From Ambrosia x helenae (Eukaryota > Streptophyta > Magnoliopsida > Asterales > Asteraceae): 64,000 bases of DNA. The notes under the pieces were generated by a model that did no database searches, had not been told where the DNA came from, and saw only the letters and a program-made list of their open reading frames with translations. This document shows positions 11,547-23,879 of the stretch, one piece after another. Location of the stretch: contig CM061227.1 in the NCBI GenBank assembly GCA_030844895.1, forward strand, positions 73,348,593-73,412,592, given 5' to 3'. A program made the position numbers and the translations under genes. How positions within the stretch are numbered: position 1 is the first letter of the stretch; each line of letters starts with the position of its first letter.

Positions 11547-13577
11547 AAAAAAAAAACTTTATTACTTATATATTCATTATTATTTTTAAAAATAGATTTA
11601 AAATACTAAAAATGCTATATAAATTCTACAAAATTTATTTTATGTTTTTCAAATGATAAACTTTATTATCCAATTTTTAGTTTTTCAAAAATCTTTTATT
11701 TATTATATATAATAAATATTACAAATTTATTCTATTATAATTATAAAATTCTATAAAAATATCAAAACGATTTTATAAAATTCCACAAAAATTATCCTAA
11801 ACTTATAAAACTATAAAAATTCCAGAAATGATTTTTATTTCTGAAAAATCATTTATTTAATATTTTGAATCGATATTTGTTATTTTAATCATAAATAAAT
11901 CATAATAAATTCATTTTTCATTATTTTTGCATCAAAATTTCACATAAATTATTATTAATCATTTAGATCAGAAATATAAATTTCTGATTCGAAATTTATA
12001 AATTTTAATATTTTTAAATATTAAGTCTACATTTTGTCAAATAATTATTAATATATAAATATTCATTAATTAAGAAAATAATTTTATAAAAATTATTTTT
12101 ACATTTATTACATTATAATTCAACTACTTTTAGATAATATTGGTCAGAAAACATTTTCACTAATTAGTTCTTTATTTATTTAAATTATTCAGATTTAATC
12201 ATAAATCAATTATTAATCCCCAAATCAGGAACCCTAGCACATTTTAGACTAGATAACAGTTACGCTTTTACTAACTTGCGAGTTAGGTCTCAGTCGACAC
12301 AAGGTTTGATTGTACAAAAGACGCATTGTTACATGTCGGACTCATATTCTATCATTACTCATTATTATACTTCAACTATGATTGCAATACAACATATTGC
12401 TTTCAACTATATGCAAAACCTATGTATTCTCACCAACTTTTGTTGACCCAAAATATTTTCAAACTTAACATGTTTCAGGTTATACTTGCTTGAAGATTAG
12501 AGTTAATGCTTGAAGATGTGTAGCTAGTATTTTTCGTCTTGAGATGTACAAATTCTTAGAACAATTGTATGTAATTTATTTAAATCATTTAATGAAATTT
12601 ATTATTCACCATGAGCTACTGAACAATCATCAATACGTGACATCCCGATGTTTCCGCCATCGGTTGGGGTGTTACACATTGTTTATGAAAACATAGTTGA
12701 CACACGTTTAAAGAATACAACATGTTATCTCCCCCAAAAATGTAAAACAGTAAACAGTGGGGCCGTGAAACTCACCTTAGACTGCGTCCTCAGTAAAATA
12801 GAAACCTGATACGTGTGTGATAGTCCCTACTAGTGGTGACCTATCAATGAGTTTACATAAGTGTGATGACTACTAACCCAAAGGCTAATCAGTCCCCAAT
12901 TGTCCAGACCGTGACCGTGTATGTTGAAAACATGTTTGAACGTTAAACCGACTCAACCAGACAAGACCCGACATCCCATTGGTGACCCGACATCCCACGT
13001 GTTAGCCACATACAAGATATCATGCAACATACGCAATTAAACACTTAGCATGCGCGAACATTCACCCTATCTAGCATAACGCCCAACTAACGCATAAACG
13101 AGTCCGAACATGTGTTACTAAGTTATTAGACATGTCACGGGGTTCCTAACATGTTCCTAGGTGTCATACCATGTCTCAGGATGTCAAAATACACTTACAG
13201 CAGCCGCACATGCGATTAGGAGTTCAAGCATGCAATTAGGAAAAGTCAACTAGCAATTAGGAGAGTCAACAGGTGATTGGGGCCTAATTACATGTACATA
13301 CACACGAGTAGGCCCCTACTCGCATGTATGTGCATGCGATTAGCCCTAATTGTGTGCTGCTAGTGGTGAGTAGGATTCCTACTCGCCCCCTGCAGCTCTG
13401 TTCCGGTTTTTCGCGCGTTTAACCCTCCAAATCTGATCCGAAACATGTGGGAACACCCAATATCAAACCCAAAACATTAATAAACCTATTTCAAGCAAAA
13501 ACCCCTAAATTATCATCATTCTAACAATCCCGAATGCAAGCGTTTTCCGAAAATAGCATACTTATCATGTAAACATC

Positions 13578-15385
13578 TGATGTGTTGCAAAACACATCTA
13601 ATTTCCTATGTATTTTGTATATTATTTGGTCATGTTTTTATTTGTTTCGTGCCGTTTTTATTATTTATTTATTTATTTTATTATTTTATAGGTGTTTGGA
13701 GAAAATGAGCTCAAAATGAAAGAATTTTAATCGAGACACCAACACTTGAGAGCCGGTGTTCATGGACGTTGGAGCGTAAACGGGAACTTTGGTCGATCCA
13801 AGAACACCCGAGATGCGAGCAAAGGCGAATACTACTACCACTAATAATAATATAATGAAAAAAAAAAAAGAAAGAAAAAAAAACATGAATGATAAATGTT
13901 GAAATGAGGTGATAGGCTTACAGCCCCTAAGTCAAAAAAAAAATAATTAAAAAATAAAAATCCTAAAGCCCAATTTTGATGTTTGAAGGGCTACGTGAGT
14001 ATTAATATAGGCGACACATTATTTTTTCGAGACACACATCGAGGCAGCCATTAAATTGGGGGCGGCACTTTATTAGAGAGGAGAATATTATTATCGAGTA
14101 GAACAACAAATATAACAGCCGCCATTGGTAGGCATCGAAGACAACAGCCGAGACATCGAACGCTAGCATCTTTAGAGGAGAAATAGAGAGGAAGACACGG
14201 GTTTAAGATTGAAGCTACGGGTTCGACTATAGTAATTTTTGGCTTTATATTTATTTACTTCGTGTTTATAAATATTAGTACCATGGCTATATATTATTTT
14301 GAACGTATGTCTTTATCTTTTTCCATGTTAATGAGTAGCTAAACATTTAGGCTACCTAGGTCGTTATGAAGAGTACTTAGCATTTTTTATGACTTTCGGA
14401 TTCGTTTAATTATATAATTGGCTTATGTTTTGGTAAAGATTTAATTCTGTTTGGTTATGATGCGTATGTGTTTTTAAGTCTAATTTATTATCTTTGATAG
14501 TTCCACATGTGTCTTGTTGAATGTCTTTCAGTTATAGATGCATGTTAGGTTGCCTGCTTTGTGCTTGTAACTAGTTTATGGTTTTGGACGTCTAATTCCA
14601 TAGGAACTTGATTTGAGAGTTTAGAGGGCTTAGGTATTCTGCCATTCCTTGAGACCGGGAGGTGATAGGGTGTCGGGTTGTCTAGATCTTTAGGTATCGG
14701 GTAGAGGTGAGACCGGGAGGTGATCCTTGCCTAGTGTGTCTTTAGATTCTTGTAATTCCGAATTATTTCCAAACCAATTAGATTACTCCTTCGCATTTTT
14801 GGATGTGTTGTGACTAGCGAGATCGGGAGGTGAGCGAGTCTATCGAGTACCTTAGCATTCCCTAGTGAGGTGAGACCGGGAGGTGATCCGAACTAGTAAC
14901 CAGTGATTTACACGTCCCTTAGGATTTTCTGAGAGGTGTTAGTGAGACCGGGAGGTGATCTAACATGCTTTAGGGGTTTCCTGGGTCGGGCGTATCTTTA
15001 GAAAACCTGGTAGCCAATCCATTATTCGATTCCGAGAGTTGTGAGTCTGCGGGTAGGATTCTAGACCTAGGTAGTTGCCTTTCATATTATCTGAGTTCGA
15101 TCCAGTGTTCTTAGCTTCTTGTTTTCGTCTCTGTGTTATTTATTTTAATTGTTTTTATTTTATTTTCATTTATTTTAAAATTAATTCTCAAAAATCCAAA
15201 TTATTAGGCTAGGAGTCGACAGAGGTTTAGTACCGAGAGTCGCCATATTGTGTTCACGGTTCGATATTCCGGGCTTACTTGCTCTGCTACACTGCGACCG
15301 GTACACTTGCCGTTAGTGTGTGGTTTTGTAGGTTTTTCCATTTTTAAAACTTGGCCGATTTATTTACTACACATTCCACACATCA
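13578..15385 (+). repeat. Athila-type 5' LTR
   Basis: 1808 bp, running from TGATGTGT to ACACATCA. It contains five copies of GAGACCGGGAGGTGA (one with ATC for ACC) between about 14650 and 14960, each followed by a different short sequence. It lacks the SINE present in the 3' LTR. The few differences from the 3' LTR indicate a fairly recent insertion. Confidence 0.9.
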
Positions 15386-15391
15386 AGTTTT

Positions 15392-15408
15392 TGGCGCCAT
15401 TGCCGGGG
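15392..15408 (+). promoter_or_regulatory. primer binding site, tRNA-Asp type
   Basis: TGGCGCCATTGCCGGGG starts six bases after the 5' LTR. It is complementary to the 3' end of plant tRNA-Asp with one apparent mismatch. tRNA-Asp priming is typical of Athila/Tat elements. Confidence 0.85.
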
Positions 15409-15638
15409 ACACTGTGCGCTTTCAAGGACGACCCGAGTCGGGGATCTAGTCATTTTATTGCGTTCGTAGTTTGGTAGATTTTTATTTTTAATTTTATAAA
15501 AAAAAAAGAAAAAAAATTATTTTTGTTTATTTGCTATTTGTTTTTCTTATTCTAGTATAGTTTTAGTATCTCTGTGTACATAGGAAGTACTTCGTTGCAA
15601 TCATAGAACATTTTGCCCACCAGATAGATCACATAGAA

Positions 15639-18119
15639 ATGGCTACACGTAGGACTGTTGCTGAACACATCAGCATTACACCCACTCACGTCCGGTCCAG
15701 TATTACACTACCCACTGTTGAGTTAAACAATTGGACCATTGAACCCACTCTGATCAACACCATATCTCATTCAGTTCAGTTTCACGGCATGCGTGATGAA
15801 GACCCATATGGCCATTTAACTAGATTTGGTAGAGTCTGTAGCACCTTCCAACTTAATGGTGTCACTGATGACGCCATTCGTTTGCGTCTATTCTCGTTCT
15901 CACTTACTGATCAGGCCCTCACATGGCTGGACTCCCTCCCACAAGGAGCCATCACCTCTTGGACTGATCTTCAGACGAAATTCCTGCAGAAGTATTTTCC
16001 CCCTGCTAAAACTGCTAGTCTTAAGAATCTTATCTATGCCTTTACTGAGCAGTCAGGGGAGTCCTTCTATTAGACATGGGACAAATTCAAGGAAATTTTG
16101 AATAAGTGCCCTCATCATGGTCTTGAGGACTGGAGAGTCGTGGAGAAATTCTACACTGGAGTTTCTGACGCGACCAAAAGATTTCTTGACTCTACAGCAG
16201 GCGGTAACATGATGAAAACCAAAACCGCTGCTGAATGCCTTGAGATGATAGAGGACCTAGCCACTAGCACCTACATCGAGCCTAGCTCTTGGGGCGTTAC
16301 TACTGCCCCTAAGGGTATCCATTCTGTTGAGAGTAGCATTGCACTAGCTGCCCAGGTAGAATCTTTAGTTAAGGCCATGAAGGACATTCAGGTTAAGATT
16401 AGTGCTAAGTGTGAGATTTGTAGAGGGGGTCATGAGACCATAGATTGCCATGTAGGTCCTAGTAAGGAATTGAACTACATCCAGAATTCAGATCAGGTCC
16501 AAAGTCACAACTCTGGATGGCAGAGTATAGGAGATCCTAAGTCTGAGATTAGTGAGTTAATAAAGAAAAATGAGGAGAATCAGGCTAGGACAAATAAGCT
16601 CCTAGAGACCATAGTTATGCAGCGTGAGACCCGTTATCAGGAGCAACAAAAGAAAAATCAGGAATTTGAGCTTTTATTTAGGAATCAGGGGTCCACGCTC
16701 CAGAGTTTAGAGAGGGTCATAGGAGAGTTAGTTGGTAAGATGACCAGGAATTCGACAGATGTTCAGGTGAATGCGGTGTTTACCGAAAGTGGGAAGAGCA
16801 CGAGAGTTGATCACCCGGTGTCGAGAGAGAATGAGGTAGTTGAAGAGGAGAGTGTCGATGAGGAGATTAGGGTAGAGTCTCCGGGCAAGGTGCACCCTAC
16901 TAGGCTAGACCCAGCAAGTACCTCACAGCCCAAAAGTAGGTTGAAGGAGAAACAGTCTGAGGGGGAGCCCAAAAAGGTTTATGTTCCACCTGCCCCTTAT
17001 GAGCCAGTACCGCCCTATCCTGGTAGGTTGAATAAGAGTGAGAACTTAGAGCAATATAGGCCATTCGTTGATGTTCATAGAGATATGCCTAAGTATGGGA
17101 AGTTCTTGAGGGAGATGTTGTCCCGTAAGGAGAAGTTGAAAGAGCTTTCCCAGGTCACTCTGAGTGAGGAGTGTTCGGCTGTCGTTCTTAATAAACTACC
17201 GGAGAAGATGACCGATCCTGGGAGTTTCACTATCCCTTGTCAGATAGGTGGTTTGACAGTTAGGAACGCCCTCGCTGATTTAGGTGCTAGCATTAATCTC
17301 ATGCCCTATTCTATGTTTAAGAGATTAGATCTTTGGGAGTTGAATCCAACTAGGATGTGCTTACAGTTGGCTGATAAATCTGTTAAGTACCCTATGGGCA
17401 TTCTAGAGAATTTGCTAGTAAGGGTGGAGAGCTTCGTGTTTCCCGTTGATTTTGTCGTACTTGATATACGGGAGGACGAGCATGTGCCGTTGATCTTAGG
17501 ACGACCCTTCTTACGCACTGCAAGGGCATTGATAGATGTCTTGGATGGTCGGATTACACTGCGTGTAGGGGATGACTCCATCACTTTTGGTGTTAATAGG
17601 TCTAGGGAGAGTATGAGTAGTCAGGTCGAATCTGTGTGCTTTCTTGGCACTTTCATGTCACATGTCGACCGGTGCATTGACTACATATGTGGAGCAGACT
17701 TATTAGATAGGCGGCACCAAACAGAAGAGAGGCAGGAGGTAGAGATAGGGACTGTAGTTCCTGTGGAGCATGATCCGGGCTGTGCAGCCGGTGAGCCTCC
17801 TGATAGGTTAGAGGTAGTTAAGGTTGTTGAGAGTTCCGAGGAGGTGCTGAAGGAGCCCACGGTTCATATTTTGCTATCCCACGAGTATGAGAGTGAGCAC
17901 AAGATAGATGAGGAGAATAAGGCACTGTTTAAATCTAGCCTTGAGGTAGTGAATAAACCTAAGTGTGGGGATAGGATCCTGATTCACCACTCGCATTTAA
18001 GAATATTTTCTGGTGATCCGAGATTTAGGTGGAAAAGATCATGCCTTGGGAGAGATAACATAAGTAGAACGATTGATTTGCATGAGGATGGTGTAGATAT
18101 CCTCGTTGATCCAGGTTAG
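15639..18119 (+). pseudogene. Athila-type gag-protease polyprotein
   Basis: The frame opens with MATRRTVAEH. It contains a retrotransposon gag domain (WLDSLP and FLQKYFPP motifs, about residues 80-135) and is then interrupted by a TAG at 16071-16073. It continues in the same frame to 18119. Downstream are a CCHC knuckle (CEICRGGHETIDC, 16410-16448), a YPGRL motif, and a retropepsin with the catalytic segment ALADLGASINLMPYSM (DLGA at 17278-17289). An Athila gag-pro normally runs on into RT; here the frame ends soon after the protease and no RT motif follows. The single stop could be an old mutation or a read-through site, and mutation is simpler. About 827 codons in all. Confidence 0.85.
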
Positions 18120-19874
18120 AGTGCTTGATAAGAATAGGATCACACAGGTGAAAACCTAAATTTGTAGAGTTTGTGTTTTTTTTATGTGTTTATTTTGTGT
18201 GTTTGCATTTTTGTGTTTTTGTTTCGTCTTATTTTTGCAGGATGTTAAGCTTGTCTTTGGCACGGAAATATTTCATCCATACGAGGTTTGATATTGGTTT
18301 TATTTTCTCTTTACAAAAAAAAAAAAAAAAGCCACATAACCTCCACCATTATCATTATCACCCGCCACTGACCACCACCGTGCTGATCCAGGTATGCTTT
18401 CCTTGCTTTCTTTTATTTTATTATGTTTCGTGTAATTGAGTCTTGTATTTTAATTTATTTGAGTCAGTTTTATCTATTTTCATTTGGTCGAGTCTTGTGG
18501 GATTGCCATGGCCTTTTCGTTGCTGGATCTCCCCTGCCCGTACTCAATCTCCATTCGGATGGGGTCGATCTTAAAATTATTTTTTTTGTAAACAGGCATC
18601 TCATTTGTCATTGAGTCATTTTACTTTCACTTTCTTTTTAGTTTATTTTTGCAGGATTCTGACTATGGCCGCGAAGGAAATGCTATACGGCTGTAGATGA
18701 TGGACGGACGGACGGAACACTTTCTGCGAGCTATCGCCACATATTCTAGGGGAGTTCGTTCCATTTATTTTGTTGTTATATATTTAGTTTATTTCTACTG
18801 TATTTTTGCATTTTTATTTTTAGTTTACGTTGTATCCTGGAGCACATTGAGGACATTGTGCCTTTCTAAGTGTGGGGATGGGAGACTTCGTCTTTATTTT
18901 GCTTAGTTGTAGGTTGTGTCAAAAAAAAAATAATACAAAAATCCAAAAAAAAAAATAATAATAAAAAAAATGTCCCTGATCTTTTGTGCATTTTATATGG
19001 AAAATGATAGTAAAGTTGGGATTTTTGGTTTTCAAAATATTATATATATGAGAATATGAATAGATTGAAAGCGTGTTTGCTTAAGATGTGTCGGTAGGCC
19101 GAGCTATCTTTGAAAGGTCTAGGATTGTTCTTAATATACCTTAATAAATCGTGAAATCTTGTGGGTTCTCATCTTAGGAGAAACGGTAGAACTGAAACCG
19201 CTGATAGTAATTAGAGGTACCACTGTAGGTTGAAAGCCCATATGTATTATTAATTAAATGACACACTTGATCTTTTTTATGAGAATAAATCCGGTGAAAA
19301 GTGGTGCCCAAAAAAAAAAATCCACATTTCCATAAATTGAGCTAGATTACAAAAAAAAAAAAAAAAAAAAAAAACTGAAGCCTCTGATCGACACTCCCTC
19401 GAGGTCAAGTTGAAAAAAAAAAATACCGAAGCTCATGTTGTCGCTCTTGGGGATGGTGACTCTGATTGAGACAATCTCTGGGTTAGGTATGAAAAAAAAA
19501 AAAAACAAATATGTCTAAGCTCATAGACTTCATCCATCATCCATCATAAATTTAATTTCTAATACATTAGGGAGTTTAGTTTGCAGTGGTTGGTAAATCT
19601 ATATGATTTAACCTTTGCTTCGAAAGCTTGAGGTGAGATTATGTGAAGCTAGATATCTTGAGTGTGAGACCCATAGATTGATTGTAATAATATAAACTTA
19701 ATTGCTTTACATGATTGGGGCCTGATTAGCTAGTGGTTGGGCTTAGGTGGACAACAATACCGACAGTTTTGGTTGATGCGTAATTAGATCTTAATTAATG
19801 AACCTAAAAGTTTTTGAAACCGAAAGTCCTGATTATGATTCCATTGCAGTCTTTTTCGGGGACGAAAAAGGTTT
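18120..19874 (+). other. Athila internal non-coding region with a second polypurine motif
   Basis: 1.75 kb without a coding frame, holding several A-runs at 18316-18330, 18921-18968 and 19311-19374. At 18867-18883 TAAGTGTGGGGATGGGA nearly repeats the true polypurine tract at 19875-19889. It follows CACATTGAGGACATTGTG, a context I associate from memory with the 3' region of Athila elements. The region probably corresponds to the part that carries extra coding sequence in complete elements. Confidence 0.6.
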
Positions 19875-19889
19875 AAGTGTGGGGATGTT
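19875..19889 (+). promoter_or_regulatory. polypurine tract of the Athila element
   Basis: AAGTGTGGGGATGTT lies directly upstream of the 3' LTR start (TGATGTGT at 19890). It is the expected plus-strand priming site. Confidence 0.75.
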
Positions 19890-21916
19890 TGATGTGTTGC
19901 AAAACACATCTAATTTCCTATGTATTTTGTATATTATTTGGTCATGTTTTTATTTGTTGCGTGTCGTTTTTATTATTTATTTATTTATTTTATTATTTTA
20001 TAGGTGTTTGGAGAAAATGAGCTCAAAATGAAAGAATTTTAATCGAGACACCAACACTTGAGAGCCGGTGTTCATGGACGTTGGAGCGTAAACCGGAATT
20101 TTGGTCGAGCCAAGAACACCCGAGATGCGAGCAAAGGCGAATACTACTACCACTAATAATAATATAATGAAAAAAAAAAGAAAGAAAAAAAAACCATGAA
20201 TGATAAATGTTGAAATGAGGTGATAGGCTTTTTTTTTAACGGCCAACGAATCAATTCCGAGCACTCTCGGGCACCCTTTTGGCGAATCAGGTACTCGAGA
20301 GTACCCGGGCCACCAATTGCCACCAATTCCCGGGAAAACCCGAACACTCACCCGCCCGAAGGCACGACGGTGAAATAGTCGATAAAACCGGTCGGGATCA
20401 GGACTCGAACCTAAGCCAATGGCCGGGTCATCCCTCATTTCCCATCCACCAATGTCCTCTAAATGTAGCTAGTGGGAATTGAACTCAAGCCTCCCATAGG
20501 AAACTTTAAGCCCTCAACCAACTAGGCTACAAGTGTTGGACAAAAAAATAAAAAAATAAAAAAATAAAAAAATATAGGCGACACATTATTATTTCGAGAC
20601 ACACATCGAGGCAAACATTAAATTGGGGGCGGGACTTTATTAGAGAGGAGAAGAACAACAAATATAACAGCCGCCATTGGTAGGCATCGAAGACAACAGC
20701 CGAGACATCGAACGCTAGCATCTTTAGAGGAGAAATAGAGAGGAAGACACGGGTTTAAGATTGAAGCTACAGGTTCGACTATAGTAATTTTTGGCTTTAT
20801 ATTTATTTACTTCGTGTTTATAAATATTAGTACCATGGCTATATATTATTTTGAACGTATGTCTTTATCTTTTTCCATGTTAATGAGTAGCTAAACATTT
20901 AGGCTACCTAGGTCATTATGATGAGTACTTAGCATTTTTTATGACTTTCGGATTCGTTTAATTATATATTGGATTATGTTTTGGTAAAGATTTAATTGTG
21001 TTTGGTTATGATGTGTATGCGTTTTTAAGTCTAATTTATTATCTTTGATAGTTCCACATGTGTCTTGTTGAATGTCTTTCAGTTATAGATGCATGTTAGG
21101 TTGCCTGCTTTGTGCTTGCAACTAGTTTATGGTTTTTGACGTCTAATTCCATAGGAACTTGATTTGAGAATTTAGAGGGCTTAGGTATTCTGCCATTCCT
21201 TGAGACCGGGAGGTGATAGGGTGTCGGGTTGTCTAGATCTTTAGGTATCGAGTAGAGGTGAGACCGGGAGGTGATCCTTGCCTAGTGTGTCTTTAGATTC
21301 TTGTAATTCCGAATTATTTCCAAACCAATTAGATTACTCCTTCGCATTTTTGGATGTGTTGTGACTAGCGAGACCGGGAGGTGAGCGAGTCTATCGAGTA
21401 CCTTAGCATTCCCTAGTGAGGTGAGACCGGGAGGTGATCCAAACTAGTAACCAGTGATTTACACGTCCCTTAGGATTTTCTGAGAGGTGTTAGTGAGTCT
21501 GCAGGGGTTTCCTGGGTCGGGCGTATCTGTAGAAAACTTGGTAGCCAATCCATTATTCGATTCCGAGACTTGTGAGTCTGCAGGTAGGATTCTAGACCTA
21601 GGTAGTTGCCTTTCATATTATCCGAGTTCGATCCAGTGTTCTTAGCTTCTTGTTTTCGTCTCTGTGTTATTTATTTTAATTGTTTTTATTTTATTTGCAT
21701 TTAGTTTAAAATGAATTCTCAAAAATCCAAATTATTAGGCTAGGAGTCGACAGAGGTTTAGTACCGAGAGTCGCCATATTGTGTCCACGGTTCGATATTC
21801 CGGACTTACTTGCTCTGCTACACTGCGACCGGTACACTTGCCGTTAGTGTGTGGTTTTGTAGGTTTTTCCATTTTTAAAACTTGACCGATTTATTTACTT
21901 CACATTTCACACATCA
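19890..21916 (+). repeat. Athila-type 3' LTR with SINE insertion
   Basis: 2027 bp. It is the same sequence as 13578-15385 with a few substitutions, four instead of five copies of the GAGACCGGGAGGTGA unit, and about 300 bp of SINE near its start. It ends ACACATCA followed by the ACATC duplication. Confidence 0.9.
20231..20537 (-). mobile_element. tRNA-derived SINE in the Athila 3' LTR
   Basis: This block is absent from the 5' LTR at the matching place (13921-13990), so it is an insertion. On the minus strand it starts TCCAACACTTGTAGCC with an A-box-like TAGCCTAGTTGGTTGAGG and a B-box-like GAGTTCAATTCCC. It then has a body of about 200 bp and ends GGCCGTT plus a run of nine A. This is the structure of a tRNA-derived SINE. 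The left flank on that strand is a (TTTTTTTA)n-like tract, so the target duplication cannot be fixed. Confidence 0.75.
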
Positions 21917-22639
21917 ACATCACACCAACATGCAAAACTTACCCTAAATAGCAAATATCCAGATTTCACCACATAACAACATTGTTCAACACTATTCTAT
22001 CGTTCAAGCATCATCCTAAAGCAAACCCTAATCTCATACTATCAACAAAACACATCATATCATCCTTAATCCTTCAAAATCATTCAAACGGGTCAAAACA
22101 CCTATTATCAACAATACACAACTATGAACCTCCAAACTCATAGATTAACATCATAATAATCATTTAAGTCAGAAATATATCAAACACACAAGAACAATCA
22201 TGTTTTATCAATAAAAATCCTATCTTTGCATGAATACACCACATATAACAAGCATAAAGGTTTGGGTTTGTTTAGAAACTGTTTTTAATAAGTTTTCAAA
22301 GACACAAATGTTTAGAAATCAGTTCTGGACCTTTATGGAGTAAAACAATAACATTACAAAGGTTTGGGATGAAGAACACACCTTGAAATTGCAAGATTAT
22401 GAGATGTAAGGCTTGAAAAGGTGATTTCTTGGGTAGAAACGTGTTCCAGAGGGTGTGTATGGGTTGGGAGAGGTTATGGGACATCTAGGGTTGCACAAAT
22501 GATGTTTTACAAGTCAAGTGTTGTATTTATAGGCGTTTCTAGTCGTCAGATGCAGTGTAGGCGATTAGGGTGCAGCAACAGGCGATTAGGAGTGTAATCG
22601 CCTGTTGTAACACGTGAATAGGGCCTAATCGCCCCCATC

Positions 22640-23010
22640 AGCATGCAATTACGCGTAATCACCTATAATGTCATGCAATTACGCGTAATCACCTATAACG
22701 TCATGCAATGACGCGTAATCACCTATAACGTCATGCAATCACGCGTAATCACCTATAATGTCATGCAATCACGTGTAATCACCTATAATGTCATGCAATT
22801 ATGCATAATCAACTATAATGTCATGCAATTACGCGTAATCACCTATAATGTCATGCAATGACGCGTAATCACCTATAATGTCATGCAATGACGCGTAATC
22901 ACCTATAATGTCATGCAATCACGCGTAATCACCTATAATGTCATGCAATCACGCGTAATCACCTATAATGTCATGCAATTACGCGTAATCACCTATAATG
23001 TCATGCAATT
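22640..23010. repeat. 30 bp minisatellite in the copy B 3' LTR
   Basis: About twelve tandem 30 bp units, each containing CATGCAATTACGCGTAATCA followed by CCTATAATGT, with point variants at a few fixed positions (AATTACG, AATGACG, AATCACG). The unit has the palindrome TTACGCGTAA at its centre. The 5' LTR of the same element has only about six units. Copy A lacks the array. Confidence 0.9.
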
Positions 23011-23366
23011 ACGCGAAACCACTATTTTAACACATATAAACACGTATTCACATACCGACAAGTCATATAATGATTGTAAGCACATAATGCATGATTACTA
23101 ACACGTTCCCATCCATTCACCAATTCCCGGGACTCGAGATTTACGTGTGTGCGTTAAACCCGACGATTCTATAAATCACCAATCCGTGTTCACATGGTTA
23201 TGGACCGACTCCCAATGATCCTGTGGATCTTTGTAACGACTCCCGATGATTCCCGGACCCATCATAACGACTCAACTGACCTAGTTAAGTATGTTTGAAA
23301 ACGTTTTTCGCTAAGGTAGACTTATGTGTTTTATAAAATGTTAACCTAAACGTGCCGGGTGTCACA

Positions 23367-23376
23367 TCATCCCCCT
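23367..23376 (-). promoter_or_regulatory. polypurine tract of copy B
   Basis: On the minus strand AGGGGGATGA abuts the LTR start TGTGACACCC. A near copy of tract plus LTR start lies 93 bp further into the element (LTR-like complement at 23450-23459, TGTGACGACC). Confidence 0.75.
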
Positions 23377-23879
23377 GTTGAAAGAATTTTCGTCCCGAAA
23401 ATTTCCTAAAGTCAAAGAGAATGAAGCGATAAAAAGAAGATTTTTCCCCGGTCGTCACATCATCCCCCTGTTGAAAGGAATCTCGCCCGAGATTCACTCT
23501 CCGACAGTAATGAGTGTCGACCTAACCCAGGTAACGTCTCCCAGAGTGCAAACGAAATGATAACCACTGCCCTCCCCGAGGTGAATACAAAACAATGAAT
23601 CCTCCTGATCGAAGGCCTACTGGAGACTACTGTGATCGGTATAAATGACATACCGGTACCGTTCAGGTAGCATCTCCAAAGGACCCACATCAGACCCATG
23701 AATGCAAAATGATAACCAAGTATAAGACCGAAAACACATGATTAATGCAAAATTCCCAATGATGCGGATGAGGATAGAACCCAAGTACAATGAATACCAA
23801 GAAAATAAACTCACCAGTAACAGTATCAGGGTCCTCCATGTTCTCCCTTGCACCGATGACATAAGCACGGCCAGTTCGA

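Larger units (their letters stand above)
10351..12676 (+). mobile_element. solo LTR, probably Ty3/gypsy, inserted in the copy B LTR
   Basis: A 2326 bp block beginning TGTAACATCG and ending GGGGTGTTACA, flanked by CATTG on both sides (10346-10350 and 12677-12681). The host LTR sequence resumes exactly after the duplication when compared with 43600-43640. There is no internal domain, primer site or second LTR, so this is a solo LTR left by recombination between two LTRs. It contains two tRNA-like, SINE-like segments on opposite strands. The orientation is inferred from the GGTTGGGGTGTTACA end, which resembles LTR 3' ends. Confidence 0.85.
13578..21916 (+). mobile_element. Athila-type Ty3/gypsy element, internally deleted
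   Basis: An 8339 bp element with the 5 bp target duplication ACATC (13573-13577 and 21917-21921). Its LTRs start TGATGTGT and end ACACATCA, a perfect 8 bp inverted repeat. A tRNA-Asp primer site and a gag-protease frame of Athila type define the lineage. RT, RNase H, integrase and the usual Athila extra frame are absent. About 1.8 kb of non-coding DNA lies between protease and the 3' LTR. The element is therefore non-autonomous and would have depended on a full-length relative. Confidence 0.9.
10092..23366 (-). mobile_element. gypsy copy B 3' LTR, split by two insertions
   Basis: The LTR reads on the minus strand from TGTGACACCC (complement at 23357-23366) towards lower coordinates. Its pieces are 21922-23366, 12682-13577 and about 10092-10350, separated by an Athila-type element and a solo LTR. 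It matches the copy B 5' LTR at 43393-45810. The last several hundred bases of the LTR are missing: homology stops at about 10092, next to a Helitron-like fragment, so the terminal GGGTGTGACA and the outer target duplication are lost. A TATA box lies at 22524-22531 on the minus strand, preceded by GGCGATTAG words. Confidence 0.85.

Noticed and set aside
17306..17584. Minus-strand frame opposite the Athila protease
   Set aside because: Antisense shadow of a clear retropepsin domain.
19998..20438. 146-codon minus-strand frame in the Athila 3' LTR
   Set aside because: Spans the junction of SINE and LTR and contains a poly-Phe stretch from an A-rich tract.
22640..23010. Regular 30 bp repeats that resemble a CRISPR array
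   Set aside because: The units are head-to-tail with no spacers, they lie inside a plant LTR, and the same array occurs in the partner LTR.
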